Source: Plectosphaerella cucumerina
Taxonomy: Eukaryota > Ascomycota > Sordariomycetes > Glomerellales > Plectosphaerellaceae
Direction: 5' to 3'
Length of the DNA: 64,000 bases
Assembly: GCA_020746995.1 (NCBI GenBank)
Contig: JAGPXD010000001.1
Location: forward strand, 7,440,001 to 7,504,000
Shown in pieces: positions 34,900 through 46,423 of this stretch (within the stretch, counting starts at the first letter, position 1; every line of letters begins with the position of its first letter). Under the pieces are notes generated by a model. The model saw only the letters and a program-made list of their open reading frames with translations. It was not told the DNA's origin and did no database searches. The position numbers and the translations under genes were made by a program.

Positions 34900-36698
34900 A
34901 TGTCCTCTCCGGATGGCCGCGTTGGCCAGATCCCGCCCCCCGCCGGCGTCGTGCCCAACTTTGACCACCCGCGAGACGTCGGCCACCGAGCCAACATTGT
35001 CGGCCTGGTCGTGTGCTGCGTTCTCGCCACCCTCTTCGTCGCCATCCGCGCCTACGTCCGCTTCTTCGTGAACCGCAGGATCCTCGTCGCCGATGGTACG
35101 TTCGCATGCCTCGTGGAGAGCAGAGCCTTCAGCTAACATTACTCAGTGACATGCTTCTTCGGATGGGTGGGTGCCGATAATCAAAACGATGTCCTCATTC
35201 ATGAACTTGCTGCTGACCGGACAGCTTCTGTCAATAACCTATGCAGGCACTGCATTTGCCAGTATGTCCAGCCCCTCTTGAACATCTTCTCATCATCTCA
35301 CACCTCACAGTGGTCCATCATGGCCTTGGATACCATGCCTATGAGGTGACTGTTGAAGAGTACAGCCAGGTACTCAAGGTATGCTTGTGTTCAGGTCTTC
35401 AACACCCACCCTCCACTGACCAGTGACGCGTGAAGTGGCTCTATGCTGGGTCCATCGTCTACATCCCTGCAGCCTATCTCGTCAAGGTCACTCTCCTCCT
35501 CCTCATCGCCCGCGTCTTTGCGGTCGAGGAGCGCGTCGCCAAGGGCATTCATATCTTCATCTTCGTTCTGCTCTGCACCTACATCCCCGTCCAGACCCTC
35601 AAGACCTGGATCTGCTACCCTATCCGCGCCTACTGGGACCCTGTCGGCGTCGGCGTCTTCGGCTGCATCAACCAACGCGTCCTCTTTATCACGGACCTCA
35701 CCATCGCCGTCATCACAGACCTCGTCATTGTCATCCTGCCCATCCCTGTCACCTGGAACATGCGTCTGCCCCTGCGTAAGAAGGTGAAGATTATCTTCAT
35801 GCTCGGCGCTGGAGGCCTCGCCACTGGCGTCACCTTTCTGCGCCTCATCAAATGCATCACCTTCCTCAAGGCCGACGACGTGACCGCCGACTTTGTCATC
35901 ATCGACCTCACCACGTATGTTCAGCCCATATCCGTCGAGGTGGCCCCTGGCGTCTCGCTGACAACCGCCAGCTTCATCGAGCTCACCATCGGAATTGTTT
36001 GCGCCTGTCTACCCGCCGCCCACTTCCTTTTCCACCACCTGCGCGACCGCCACAAGCGAAAAGTTGCCTCCAACCGCCCGCGCTCCGGTCGTTTCTCGCC
36101 CAAAGGCGGCTCTAGCTGGCTGAGCACTCTCACCCGCAGGACCCTGCGTACCGGGCAACTCACCGCCGGCGACACCCAGCCTAACCCGGACACCGCCAAC
36201 ATGAACGACGAGGCCGAGCTCAACAGTACCCAGCCTAACCCCGACCCGCGACCCGCGACACCCGTGATGGAGATGTACCGCAATGCTGTCAGCCTGCCCC
36301 CTCTCGCTGCAGGCGCCCTGACCGCCGACCTGCCAGCGAGACCGCACTGCCATCGTGACGGTGAAGAGGAGGTCTGCTGTCAAGACGTCCGGCGCGCGGC
36401 CCAGCGAAGGTTCGAACTGGAGTTGGCACGCTTCTCTGGCAGGTCCATTGACGACGACGACGAAGAAGACGTACGCGTCACCAGCCTCCAGGCCCCCGGG
36501 GGCATGAGGGCCGCGTCGCGGCTCAACGAAACAGAAGGCCGGAGAGAGGGCTGGTTGGCCGCCAAGTCGGAGTGCGGTGACATGACCGATCTCGAGGCTG
36601 CAATGGCCATATCGGAAAGCGTCCACCAGAGGTTTCGCTACTGGACCACCATTTGGGACGGCTCCCAACGCGAGCTACCACCCAAGGACAAGACATGA
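34900..36698 (+). CDS. PTH11-like / fungal rhodopsin-domain 7TM protein
   Basis: Six exons: 34900-35095, 35147-35166, 35225-35261, 35311-35378, 35436-35914, 35972-36698; 508 residues. Splicing recreates the family landmarks: VLK|WLYAGSIVYIPAAYLVKV at the fourth junction and TT|FIELTIGIVCACLP at the fifth. This last intron is 57 nt and in frame, so reading through it adds 19 residues. Seven helices are expected from NIVGLVVCCVLATLFVAIRAYVRFF through ITDLVIVILPIPV to ELTIGIVCACLPAAHFLF. A long cytosolic tail is rich in Pro, Asp and Glu. There is no N-terminal CFEM domain. Family members (Pfam rhodopsin_fungal) include surface-sensing receptors needed for infection structures in some pathogens; the ligand here is unknown. 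The very short exons 2 and 3 are typical of the family. Confidence 0.88.
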
Positions 36699-36860
36699 TG
36701 AAAACAAGCACATGTAAATATTGCATAGAAGGGCGGGACACATACAGTGTCGCGGGGCCCAAGGCGTTTTCTGGTAGTGAGAATCATACCCAAGAGGCTT
36801 TGCTCTATTTCGTGGTCGGTATTTCCACCGAGAGCCATATTGTTGCCGCCCGTCCGACGC

Positions 36861-37792
36861 CTACTGGGCGCGCAGAGTCCACCAGGCGGCACGCATCCTC
36901 CACGCCTGGCCCTCAGAGAACTCTTCAAAGCAGGGGCTACACCACGTGTCAGCTTCAAATGCGATTTCATGACCGGAAGTCAGCACTCACTCGTCCGAGT
37001 AGTCCATGTAGTTGGTGACGGGGTCCAGGCCCGGGAAGTCGGGGCATGAGTTGCGACCGATCTGACATCCCCAACTGGGGTCCTTGGACGCTGGAGTGTC
37101 GTGAACCATGTCGCCCACACAGGAGCAGCCGTTCTGGAAGGTGTGGAAGAGATCCATCCAGTGACCGACCTCGTGTGTGGCCGTCTTGCCAAGGGCGAAG
37201 CGGGGCAGGGGGCCGCCGGGCAGCGAGTCTGTCAGGACGTTGCAGCCATCGTTGAAGAAGCCGGTCGAGCCAGGGGCGTAGTTGCGGGGGTAGGTGCAGT
37301 AACCCAGGTTGCCAGAGACGTACTGCTGGTAGTAGACGTTGAGGCTGTCGTAAGCGCCGCGGCGAAGTGTGCGCTTCATGTTGGCGACGTCGCGGTTCTG
37401 CGACCACGGGACATGGACCAGGCGGTTAATCTCCTTGAGCTCGAAGGAGATGTTGTGAGGACCAAAGTCGGCGTTGAGTACGTCAAGCTGGACCTTGAGC
37501 ACATCGTCCTGGGAAGATCAGTCTTGTCGTGCGTGACTCTGGAGGAGTAGTTACGAACGCTGACCCAGCCACCCTCGATGGTCTCGTTGACGGCCAGGAG
37601 ATGGAAGTAGGTTGGGATGACGATGGGCACCGGCTCATAGCGAGGAAGCAAGCGTGCCTCTTTGGCGAGGTCCGCGGCCAGGGCCAGGTCCTCCATCTCA
37701 GGCTCGGCCGTACCGCAGCGTTCGATGTCCTGTGCCGCGACTGTGGCCAGGAGGCCGGCGAGCCAAGTGAGCTTGACGAGCATCATGAGCAA
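36861..37792 (-). CDS. Secreted M43-type zinc metalloprotease
   Basis: Exons on the minus strand 37792-37559, 37508-36991, 36936-36861, 275 residues. A signal peptide (MLMMLVKLTWLAGLLATVAA) is followed by a short pro-region and a catalytic domain with the zinc motif HEVGHWMDLFHTF, the metzincin-type Met-turn NYMDYSDD and paired cysteines (CSCVGD, GCQIGRNSCPDF, DDPCFEEF). The last 76-nt exon supplies the end EGQAWRMRAAWW, which matches the usual C-terminus of fungal extracellular M43 proteases and confirms the second splice site. The first intron has a weak GTTCGT donor. It is close to the receptor gene and convergent with it (stops 160 bases apart). The length is usual for the family (270-300). 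Substrates are likely extracellular proteins. Confidence 0.92.
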
Positions 37793-40754
37793 CGGGAGAG
37801 CGATGCGAGCCTGTCGTGCGGGCGATGAGGGAGCTTGTTATTTCACCTCGCCATGTCGCAGTCTTTATACTCCCCGTGCAGAATGGTGGCCCCTGGCCGA
37901 CGCGGAACCCCTGGTCCACCCCGGGCCATGCCACCTCGGCGGCGTGGGAAGCGGTGACATGACAATGCTTCCAGCTGCGGCCTTCGCGGTGAATGTCCTT
38001 GCGTCGTTATCTCGTCGCTCGCCTTGAACTGTGATGTGGGGGCTGGCGATGGCCTTCCTCTTCGGATTACGCCGAGCCCAAAATCAAGGGGGGGTTCTTG
38101 GCGAAGACAGCCATTCTGGCCGTCACACTGTTTTGAGCTCCATCAGGCCAGCGAAAGACGTCTAGGGCGGCACCGTGGACGAGATGCAGACGCGCCACTG
38201 CAATAGTCAGGGACTAGGCCGGTGGCAGGACGGTGGAAGAGGAAGGCATAAAGGCGCCGAGCCGGACGTACAGCCGTTATGATAAGCGGGGGCCAGCGAG
38301 GTGTCCGTTGATGGCTCCATTCTCGATGGCTGGGCAACAGAGCGTCCAAGATAAGAAGGTGGTCGGCCGCCGAAACGCAACACTGGTTTGCTTCTAGTCC
38401 GCGCTGTGCCCAGGACAGGGAATCGAGTCTTCAAAGGGCCGGAGAGAATGACCGTCCAACCGGGCCAGAAGATAGAACTTCAAGCGAATAGTCAAGCATT
38501 CGAGGTCTCGTAGCCCCCAATGGCCTGCTGTCCCTGATGGATTTGATGGACCACGCACGGAGAAGATCGAGGCAGGATGTCCACTGTGCATGTTTGCTAG
38601 CACTACAAATAACGTCAAAAGGACCTAGTGAGCTTACGAAACTTCGAAGCCTGTAGTGAGCCGGGCAACGGAGATGGTCGAACTTCCAAGGATCGGTCGA
38701 TGATGAAGACGGAGGGAGGGAATGCAGGTTGAAATGAAGTCTAGCAGGAGAAAAACAGCAGCGGCCCAGGCCTGCCCAATTAGTGACCGTGCCCACTGAA
38801 ATGGTCCTGACTGCCCCCCCCCGCCTTCGAGCGATTTTCCGCTGGCCGGCGCAAGTGCCCGGGCATTGCACACCGCATCCTCGATTGAAGTTTCAATACT
38901 CCCAGCCCCTCAACATCGAAGTCGACACTAGAACGGCCTAAACTGCCCTGTTCTTCTGCTGATATCTATCCCTAAGTGGTCATTTGACTTTCGCGCAACA
39001 TCAAGTCGCGCTATTCGCCTCTCCCTCACAATCTTGGTGATTCCGGGTCTTCCTGGCCATCAGGCGCCCCGCCCTCCCGTCCCGTCTCTGACAGCACCAG
39101 CAGAGTAGGTGTCTGATGTTTTAGTAATTATGCACCATTTCAAGGCAAAGGAGACCTCGGACAGCAAGATCTATTTGGATTTACGGCCGTCACCACCTCA
39201 CCTGGGTCATCTACGCCCATAGCTCGGCAGTGCGCGACGTCGAGAGAGCCTCGCTGCCCTAGGTGCCCAGTCATTCAGAGCGCCAGCATGAAACTAAGGT
39301 ACACATTATTGGATGAAACTTTCATCACGCCGTTTTTATTGTTACCGCCCTTGATATAACTCCATGTACGAGCTGGTGAGTAATCACATCCATCGTCGGG
39401 AAGGGGTTCGACTTCCTCTTTCGATTTGGGACTTCCCAGCCTTTGACTATTCATGCTTACTCAATGCTCAAGATCTCGATGCCGCAAAGAAGGGGAAGAA
39501 TGGAAAGCTTCGTTACAAAAACCAAGGTATCAGTACCAAAGTCAGAACTGTTATCAGAAAGCGCCTCGGCGCCCCGCCCGGGTTCCAAAGACATCCACTG
39601 GCACTGGAACCACCTTGCTCTCATGAACGAGAACCACCACGTAGAACCACTATGATGAAACACGTTGGATGTCAAAGTTGACCTTGGCCACGAAAAAGGA
39701 CCCGGCGCCCTGATGTCCCTTCTGCCAACCACGGATCCCTCGATGACAAACCCTCCAAACAGCGGATGCTGGCAGCCCTTGTGGTGAGTCGGGATGAATC
39801 ACTGCCACGAGTATGTTGTCAAGCGGAACTCTGTGCTACCAGACGTTTCGCCTGCCGACTCTTGAGAAGCGCCGCACCTGCGTTCTGGCATTCCGCGAAG
39901 TCATCGCCCTGACTACCTAGGTATGTGAGTGTGATCATTTGAACAACCTCGGTACAGGCCCAGGTCACATTGGTCACAATCCGTAGCGCTGAAAGTGCTT
40001 GACGCTGTCGATGACAAATAGGTTGGTGTCTTGTAACGGTCTTGGCTTACTGGCAGTGGGAGCACGAGCTATTTGCTTTGACAGCATCAGCATGCTCGGG
40101 ACTTTGAGTCCCCCGAGGCCAACATGCTTCGGGTTTCCCAGTTCCCCGAACTATCAACTCTCAGCATAGCCCACTCATGTCAGCGGGAGACTCGGCCCTG
40201 TTTCGAAGAGACGAGCGGTATTCTCAAGCCGAAACTCGCAGTGAAAACAAGACGGTTGGTTATTAATCAGACCTCCGTCGGCGGAGCGGAGTGGGGCCGT
40301 GCCGTGGTCAAAACTCCGACGACGGCACCGGTAGCCGCTTTTGCCAAAGTCCGCCGGAAGCGGCTGCGGAGTCTGCTGAACTGTGGAAGTAAACTTGGGT
40401 AATGGCCGGCTACCCGACCATAGTGACAGCCAAACTCCGACTACAGCATCAGCAACCTCGACTTACCTGAGTCTCCGGCGGGGTGGGACTGGCATTTAGC
40501 AGGGGGTAGGGCTTGCACGGAAGTTGCGATAGTGTTTCCGGAGAGGAGCTTCCATCATGCAAACTGCTTTGATTATACGACTCGAGGGCCAGATTGATGT
40601 TTTCAACTCCGCGGGTACTGTCGAGTGCCTTTGACTACAAAAGGTGTCTTGTGCCGTCCTTCGAAAGAATGGAAGCATCATCACCATCACCGACTTCATC
40701 ATCACTTCATCAACACCTTCAACCTCACTTTCAGATAACCACAACTTCTCCAAC
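37793..40754. other. Intergenic region with CGG-rich promoter part
   Basis: About 3 kb. No gene seen; short frames at 39364-39732 and 40124-40402 lack motifs. The part from 40270 to 40550 contains several CGG half-sites (listed separately) and leads into the dehydrogenase gene. Confidence 0.5.
40274..40480. promoter_or_regulatory. Cluster of CGG half-sites upstream of the dehydrogenase
   Basis: TCCGTCGGCGGA at 40274-40285, TCCGCCGGA at 40350-40358 and CTCCGGCGG near 40473 are close CCG/CGG inverted or direct arrangements. Zn2Cys6 regulators bind paired CGG triplets, and a regulator of that family is encoded 3 kb away. In GC-rich DNA such triplets are common, so binding is only suggested. Confidence 0.3.
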
Positions 40755-41759
40755 ATGTCCCGCTACGCTTCCACTTTCACCTCCCCTAACGGCCCGGGTG
40801 ATGCCCGTCCGACTGCCCTCCAGGTTGTTAAGGACGAGGATCTCCTCGGAAAGTTGGCAGGCAAAACGGCCCTAGTCACCGGTGCCAACCAGGGCATCGG
40901 CCTCGAGACTGCCCGCGCCCTACACGCCACCGGAGCAACTGTCTTCATCACCGCCAGAGATGCGGCGAAAGGCAAAGCGGCTGTTGAGAGCATCACTAGC
41001 GGCGAGGGAGCGTCCGGCGCGCCCGTTCACTTCATCGAGATGGAGCTCGACTCGCTTGCCTCTGTCCGCGCCGCCGCTGCCGCCTTCCTCGCACAGTCGT
41101 CGACTCTCAACATCCTCATCAACAACGCTGGCATCATGGCCGTCCCGGAAGCAAAGACAGTTGACGGCTTTGAGCGCCAGTTTGGCACGAACCACCTCGG
41201 CCACTTCCTACTCTTCCAACTCTTGAAGCCTGCCCTGTTGGCCGGCTCAACGCCCACACTGCCCTCGCGTGTTGTCTCAGTAAGCTCCTCTGTCCACCGC
41301 GCCGGACCTGTCCGCCTTCACGACCTCGCCTTCGAGAAGGAACCCTACGAACCCTGGCTCGCCTACGGTCAGTCCAAAACGGCGAACATTTACCTGTCCA
41401 ACGAGATTGAGCGCCGATATGGCTCGAAAGGTCTGCATGCCATCGCCGTCCATCCTGGTCTGATCCAGACCAATCTCGCCACTCATGCCGTCCTCGGCGA
41501 CGTCGACTACACCCCGGACATGCTTCTTCAGTTCAAAAGTGTTGCTCAAGGCGCAGCAACTAGCATTGTCGCAGCCCTGGCAAAGGAGTGGGAGGGAAAA
41601 GGCGGCGTGTACCTTCGGAACTGTGCGCAAGAGGGCCCTCAGAAGGAGGGCGAGTTCTGGGGACTTTCCGATGTTGGCCACGCTCCCTGGGCCTTTGACC
41701 AGGCGGCTGCCGCTGAGTTGTGGGATATTTCCAACAAGCTCGTCGATTTCAGGGAGTAG
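40755..41759 (+). CDS. Short-chain dehydrogenase/reductase
   Basis: Single-exon gene of 334 residues. The ATG at 40755 (MSRYASTF) is preferred over the one 37 codons upstream because the upstream translation is low-complexity and the domain starts near residue 35. The NAD(P)-binding motif is TGANQGIGLETAR, followed by NNAG in ILINNAGIM, the Ser of SVSSSVH and the catalytic YGQSK. The long insertion and the C-terminal part (WDISNKLV) resemble WW-domain oxidoreductase/retinol-dehydrogenase-like fungal members. The substrate is unknown. It converges with the Gfo/Idh/MocA gene; the two stops are 345 bases apart. Confidence 0.93.
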   Translation: MSRYASTFTSPNGPGDARPTALQVVKDEDLLGKLAGKTALVTGANQGIGLETARALHATGATVFITARDAAKGKAAVESITSGEGASGAPVHFIEMELDSLASVRAAAAAFLAQSSTLNILINNAGIMAVPEAKTVDGFERQFGTNHLGHFLLFQLLKPALLAGSTPTLPSRVVSVSSSVHRAGPVRLHDLAFEKEPYEPWLAYGQSKTANIYLSNEIERRYGSKGLHAIAVHPGLIQTNLATHAVLGDVDYTPDMLLQFKSVAQGAATSIVAALAKEWEGKGGVYLRNCAQEGPQKEGEFWGLSDVGHAPWAFDQAAAAELWDISNKLVDFRE

Positions 41760-42104
41760 AAACAGACGCCGACAAACTGGTTTTTCATTCAAGATAGACT
41801 TGTAGCCGACTTCCTTTGTCAATTGACACTCATATGGTACCTGTTGGAATGCAGTTTGCCCAGAACTTCCCGTTCAACGCCATGGAAGCCGATGGTGAGA
41901 TTTGCGGGTGATGATCTGTAGACTGGTTCAAGCTAGGCAAGACATGCTAGTGCTGCTCAAAATTCTTTTCGTGCAACTGCCAACCGCAGTATCAAGAGAA
42001 TACAATGTAAAATGAAGCCTCATCGGATCGGTCAAACCTTTATATCTCACTGTGAGGTCCTAACGATGATCGTTTCGTGTCTCAACCAAACGCATCGACA
42101 TATC
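41760..42104. other. Convergent 3' region
   Basis: The 345 bases between the stops of two convergent genes; presumably their 3' UTRs. Nothing else seen. Confidence 0.5.
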
Positions 42105-43427
42105 CTAGAACTTGACTAGATCCTGCACCATGACTGGCAAGCCCGACTTCATTGAATGATTAGCGCCAACTCCCACGAGAACGGCATTGCCGCCATCGCG
42201 GATAAAGGCAGCCCGATCGACGCCCTCTTGCTTTTCCCCCAAGAGGACTTCGAGAAGCAGCAGCGGATCGCCACCACCGTGGCCGCCCTCGCCCTTGACG
42301 ACATCTACGACGTACGGGTCCTCGAAGAGAGGATAGACGACGATCTGTGTCTTCTCGACGCCGCCCTGGATGTACTCCTTGTCCTCATTCTTGGCGTCCT
42401 TCTTGACAGGGGCGCCGAGGGGCGAGTAACCGCTCTCCACAACGTTGATCTCGAGTCGGCCCTTTGTACCGTTGAAGACGCACCGGTATCCCTCCCAAGG
42501 TGCATAGGCGTATGTGTTGTAGGTCATGACAGCTTGGTTCTTGTACTTGATGATCATGGACAAGTTGTCCTCGATGGTGATGCCCTCACCAAAGCAGTTG
42601 CGGTCCCGGATGTAGCCATCTTCGTGCTCAGCATCAAGGTAGAGCTTCTTCATACGGTCATTGTCCTTGAGACGAAAGGCGAAGGGATCACTCTCAGCGT
42701 TGGGGTCGTTGAGGTAACGCTCGCCAAGGTTGGTCTCGCCGCGGCGTTCAGCATTCTCCTTGCCGTAGAAGCGGAGGCCACCAAGGCAGTAGACAAGCTC
42801 AGGCTCCGTGTTGAGCCAGAAGTGGACGAGGTCAAAGTGGTGGATGGACTTGTGCATCTGGATGCCGCCGCTCGTCTCCTTGTGCCGATGCCAGCGGCGC
42901 ATGAAATCGGCGCCATGAGGGCAGTCAAGGATCCAGTCCATGTGAACGGTGGAGATCTCCCCGATAACCCCAGAATCGATGAGCTCGCGGACCTTGGTAT
43001 GGTGCGGCGCGTATCGGTAGTTGAAGAGCACGCGGACTTGCTTGCCCGTCCGCTTCTCGGCATCGATCATGGCCTGGAGCTTCTTCTCGTCGATGGTCAT
43101 GGGCTTCTCTGTAATGGCGTCGCAGCCAAGCTCCATGGCACGGATGCAGTAGTGGTGGTGGAAGAGGTCGATCGTGGTGACAATGACCACATCAGCTTTC
43201 TGCTCCTGGACCATCTTGTCGAACTCGGTGTCCTTGTAGGTGGGTACGCGCTCGCCGCCGAGCTGGAAGATGTGGTCGTTTGCCACATTCATTCGCGTCT
43301 GGTTGGTGTCGCAGATGCCCACGAGCTTGGCGGCGTCTTTGAACTCCTGAATAATGGGCTCATAGTACATGGACGAGCGCACGCCCATGCCGACGATGAC
43401 ATAGCGCTTGACTTGGGAGGAAGACAT
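42105..43427 (-). CDS. Gfo/Idh/MocA-family oxidoreductase
   Basis: Intronless, 440 residues. The N-terminal Rossmann domain begins YVIVGMGVRSSMYYEP, with the GxGxR variant of the dinucleotide motif, and has the EKPM motif (AITEKPMTID) that closes the cofactor site in this family. The C-terminal domain contains SGGIQMHKSIHHFDLVHFW, with the His of the usual GG-x-x-D-x-G-x-H-x-x-D region, and MTYNTYAYAPWEGYR. Family enzymes oxidise or isomerise sugars, inositols or glycosides with NAD(P). The substrate cannot be read from the sequence. It shares a 499-base divergent promoter with a transcription-factor gene, so local regulation is plausible. Confidence 0.93.
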   Translation of the reverse strand: MSSSQVKRYVIVGMGVRSSMYYEPIIQEFKDAAKLVGICDTNQTRMNVANDHIFQLGGERVPTYKDTEFDKMVQEQKADVVIVTTIDLFHHHYCIRAMELGCDAITEKPMTIDEKKLQAMIDAEKRTGKQVRVLFNYRYAPHHTKVRELIDSGVIGEISTVHMDWILDCPHGADFMRRWHRHKETSGGIQMHKSIHHFDLVHFWLNTEPELVYCLGGLRFYGKENAERRGETNLGERYLNDPNAESDPFAFRLKDNDRMKKLYLDAEHEDGYIRDRNCFGEGITIEDNLSMIIKYKNQAVMTYNTYAYAPWEGYRCVFNGTKGRLEINVVESGYSPLGAPVKKDAKNEDKEYIQGGVEKTQIVVYPLFEDPYVVDVVKGEGGHGGGDPLLLLEVLLGEKQEGVDRAAFIRDGGNAVLVGVGANHSMKSGLPVMVQDLVKF

Positions 43428-43926
43428 GGTGAGGTAGAGAGAAGATCAGTGATGAGGGTGGTGAGGGTGGTGAGGGGATGGTACTGAAAAGACACGAGCT
43501 TGGTCGCATCGTTTTCTTACCTATTTATACACTGGACAGCTCATGGTGAAGATCACAACCGATCGAGGCATGCCGACCTCTGGGAGGACTGGCGCTGGCC
43601 GGACCTAGCTGCTGCCGACTCAGATGCGGCTTAGTCTCTTGGGAGCATGCAGAATGACTTCAGTAGGACCAGCTGGATGAGAGGCAGAAAAATACCAAAG
43701 ATCGCGTCTCGACTGTCGAACTCTGGCGGCTAACAGCAAAGATGATGAGTGCCGAGGGCGGCAACTTGCTGTTTTGGGGGCGGCCCCGCGTTTTGAGAAG
43801 CCGCCAGGATCCACCTCGTAGAAGCGGGGAAGGTCGCAAGGTTGCATCATGCCTCCCCCTCTCAAACCTCTTCCCGACCTCGTTCTGGCATTTCCGCCTT
43901 TCCACCCCCCTACTCACTGGGCAGAC
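43428..43926. promoter_or_regulatory. Divergent promoter between oxidoreductase and transcription factor
   Basis: The 499 bases separate two divergent start codons. A TATA-like TATTTATACA lies at about 43522-43531, correctly placed for the minus-strand oxidoreductase. The transcription-factor side contains CT-rich leader sequence (43840-43920). Specific operators are not obvious. Confidence 0.45.
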
Positions 43927-45917
43927 ATGGAGATTGTTTGGGCTGCCGCAGGAGCGTCCAAGAGGAAACGCACATCCCAAGATAAGTGCTTCTGGTGTTG
44001 TATTCGAGAAATAACGTCAACTGACGGCTTCAGCCTTTGCACCATGCCAGCCATGTCGTGCCCGCAAGAAGAAATGCTACCACGACGAAGTCGCCAGTAG
44101 GGGTGACTGTGATCTTGCACCAGACGCCATCGAGTCAACTGGAGGCGAAGAACATGTGGACTTCGAGGAACCACAGCCAGAGGCCAGGACTCGAGAATCT
44201 AGTGCTGATCTGGCGCGATTGCAGGAGTACAACCCAGAGGCTCTACTGAAGCATCTTTCATCGATCCACGACCAGTCCCAGGTGGCAGCTCAGCCTGGAT
44301 CGACCAGCTCAAGTCGAGACCGGACGGCAGAGGACATAGCACGCTCGGAACAAAAGGCTCGCCGTCGTCAGTTGTGGTACATGAAGTACAGACGGACTGT
44401 GGCAAGGCCAAGGCTTTCAGACTCATATCGGATCTACCTTGAAGATGCTGGTGCCATGCTAGAGCTACCACGAGCAACATCCGAAGGGTTGTTTCCCATC
44501 TACATCTCTCTCCTGGCCGACCTGATTCCAATCATGGACGCATCAAAAGTCTTTCGCGATCTCAGCAACGGCCAGTCCTCCAGATACCTCGTCAGGGCAG
44601 TTTGCCTCATCACCTGCAAGGCCCGCCAAGCCGCCTCTTTCTTGAGACTCCATGAGAGCGGCCCCCTGCTGGACCATGACGACTTTGCATCCAAGCTTCT
44701 TAACGGTCTCGATGCCGCTATCAAGGCAGACCTCGAGTCGGACCGCGTCACCAAAGTCCAGATCTTGGCGCTCATGCACCTCTACAACGACGGGCCTGGT
44801 GGCGTCGACCGGTCCTCCATGTACCTCTCCCAAGCCATCAGCGAAGCATGGTCCATGTCGTTGCATCTCAAGATGCCCGAGAACCCAGACCAAGAGCTCT
44901 GCGACCGCTTGTGGTGGACACTGCGTAACTTTGATCGGCTCAACAAGCCCACCATGGCCGCTGCGCCGTTCATCATTGACGACACAGATGTCTGCGTCGA
45001 TCGCGTTACCCCAAGAGCGGACAGCTACAGCTCGCAGGTTGCGGACGTCGCTCTCATCATGGGAGATCTCATAGGAACCGCCACAAAAGTCTATAAGGCC
45101 GGCTTGACCTCCACGGTTGATGACCCTGAGGACTTTCCATCGCTGGCGGAGCTGACCGCAGGGACAACCTTTCTTCAGTTCCACCGAGCGCACAGAGGTT
45201 ATAGAGTCTTGGCTGAATGAAAACAGATTTGCTAACGGGACCACAGCATACTTCGAGATCTGGTACCATGTCGCCGCCATGCTGTCATGCAGGCACAGCG
45301 GGCCGGGCACCGTTCATTACAAGCGGCGCCTAGACTCGGCAGACCTCATCCTCGAGATGATGGGGAACGGGGGCCATGAGAGCTTGCCGCCGTTGCCGCT
45401 GGTACCGTACGCCATCGCGTTTGCAACGACGGTCATCTATCGAGCCCTGCGTGACAGGGAGCGACCGATCGAGCTGGCGTTTTGTGACCTTCGTCTCTGC
45501 TGCAACATTCTCGACACCGTCAGCCAGCGATGGACAAGCGTCAGGGGCGTGGCCAGGCTCGCGAAACGGTTACTAGGGCTCGACGAAGCGCAAACACAGC
45601 CTTCCGCGAGTGCTTTCAAGAGGAGACATGGCGTGTCTGCCTTTGGGGATGAGTTAATCTCGGGCGAGCTCTCGAATAGGCAGCTCGAGAGCCAGATGTC
45701 GACGGAAGGGGCCAGCACAGATCTGCTTCAGAGCCAACAGGTCCATCCTGAAGATACCGGCACTCGACAGGTATTATTAGGTGGGCATCTCGTGCAGCCA
45801 TGGACAAGTACCGACACGTCCGACTACCAGCTCAACATGTCGATGGATGACTTATTTGACTATGGGATCTCTGATATCTTCCGAGATACTCTGGATTTTG
45901 AAATAATAGGCGAATAA
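43927..45917 (+). CDS. Fungal-specific transcription factor with partial Zn2Cys6
   Basis: Proposed exons 43927-43981, 44034-45197, 45247-45917 (629 residues). The join gives KRKRTSQ|AFAPCQPCRARKKKC, a normal lead-in to a zinc cluster, but the intron would start ATAAGT instead of GTAAGT; it does have a CTGAC branch site and CAG end. Only the first Cys triad (C-x2-C-x6-C) is clear; after it come YHDEVASRGDC and no C-x2-C, so the DNA-binding domain may be atypical or damaged. The middle region is the fungal_trans domain (DRLWWTLRNFDRLNKPTM, DVCVDRVTPR). The second intron, 45198-45246, is canonical. The C-terminus (DDLFDYGISDIF) is acidic and hydrophobic, like an activation domain. A RIP-type block starts just after the stop codon. 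Confidence 0.75.
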
Positions 45918-46412
45918 TCTAGGAAAAAAACTAGGGGGAAAGTACTTATTATTATATTAAAAATAATACCTAGCTATAATTATCTTTATCGGCTATATAG
46001 ACGATAAACTATTTTATATAGGAAACTAAATAATACTAAAAAGTTAGATATAGGTAATAAACTCCAGGGATAATTTAGGTAATATATTCTAGAACTTACT
46101 CTATAGATAGACTATAGGGAGTTTAAGGATATTAGTTAAATTACTTAGTAAGATAATTTTAAATTAAGGGGGGTTTATACTATAATAGAGGCGGGTTATA
46201 GTAAGAAAAAAAATATAGAGTTAGTTATTTATTATTACTTAATATTTATTATATTCTTTTCCTTCCTTTTTACTAGAAAATTTATTATTACCCCCCGGGG
46301 TAATATTAGATATTTTACTCTAAGTAAAGTAGTTAAGTCCTTTCTCTCTAGGAGGAAAACTTATTATTACTCCCCGGGGTAATATTAAGTATTTTACTAC
46401 TTAACTAGAGAA
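45918..46412. repeat. AT-rich RIP-type repeat remnant
   Basis: A sharp change to TA-rich sequence directly after the transcription-factor stop, ending near 46412. There is no reading frame and no match to the LTRs in this window. Two imperfect 44-base direct copies, 46277-46320 and 46356-46399, each contain a GC palindrome in AT-rich DNA (CCCCGGGG flanked by ATTAC and TAAT). The pattern fits an old, RIP-mutated transposable element of unknown class. Confidence 0.6.
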
Positions 46413-46423
46413 GTCGCTGCCGC

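Noticed and set aside
42156..43487. 443-codon plus-strand open frame
   Set aside because: Exactly opposite the Gfo/Idh/MocA gene, which has clear family motifs.
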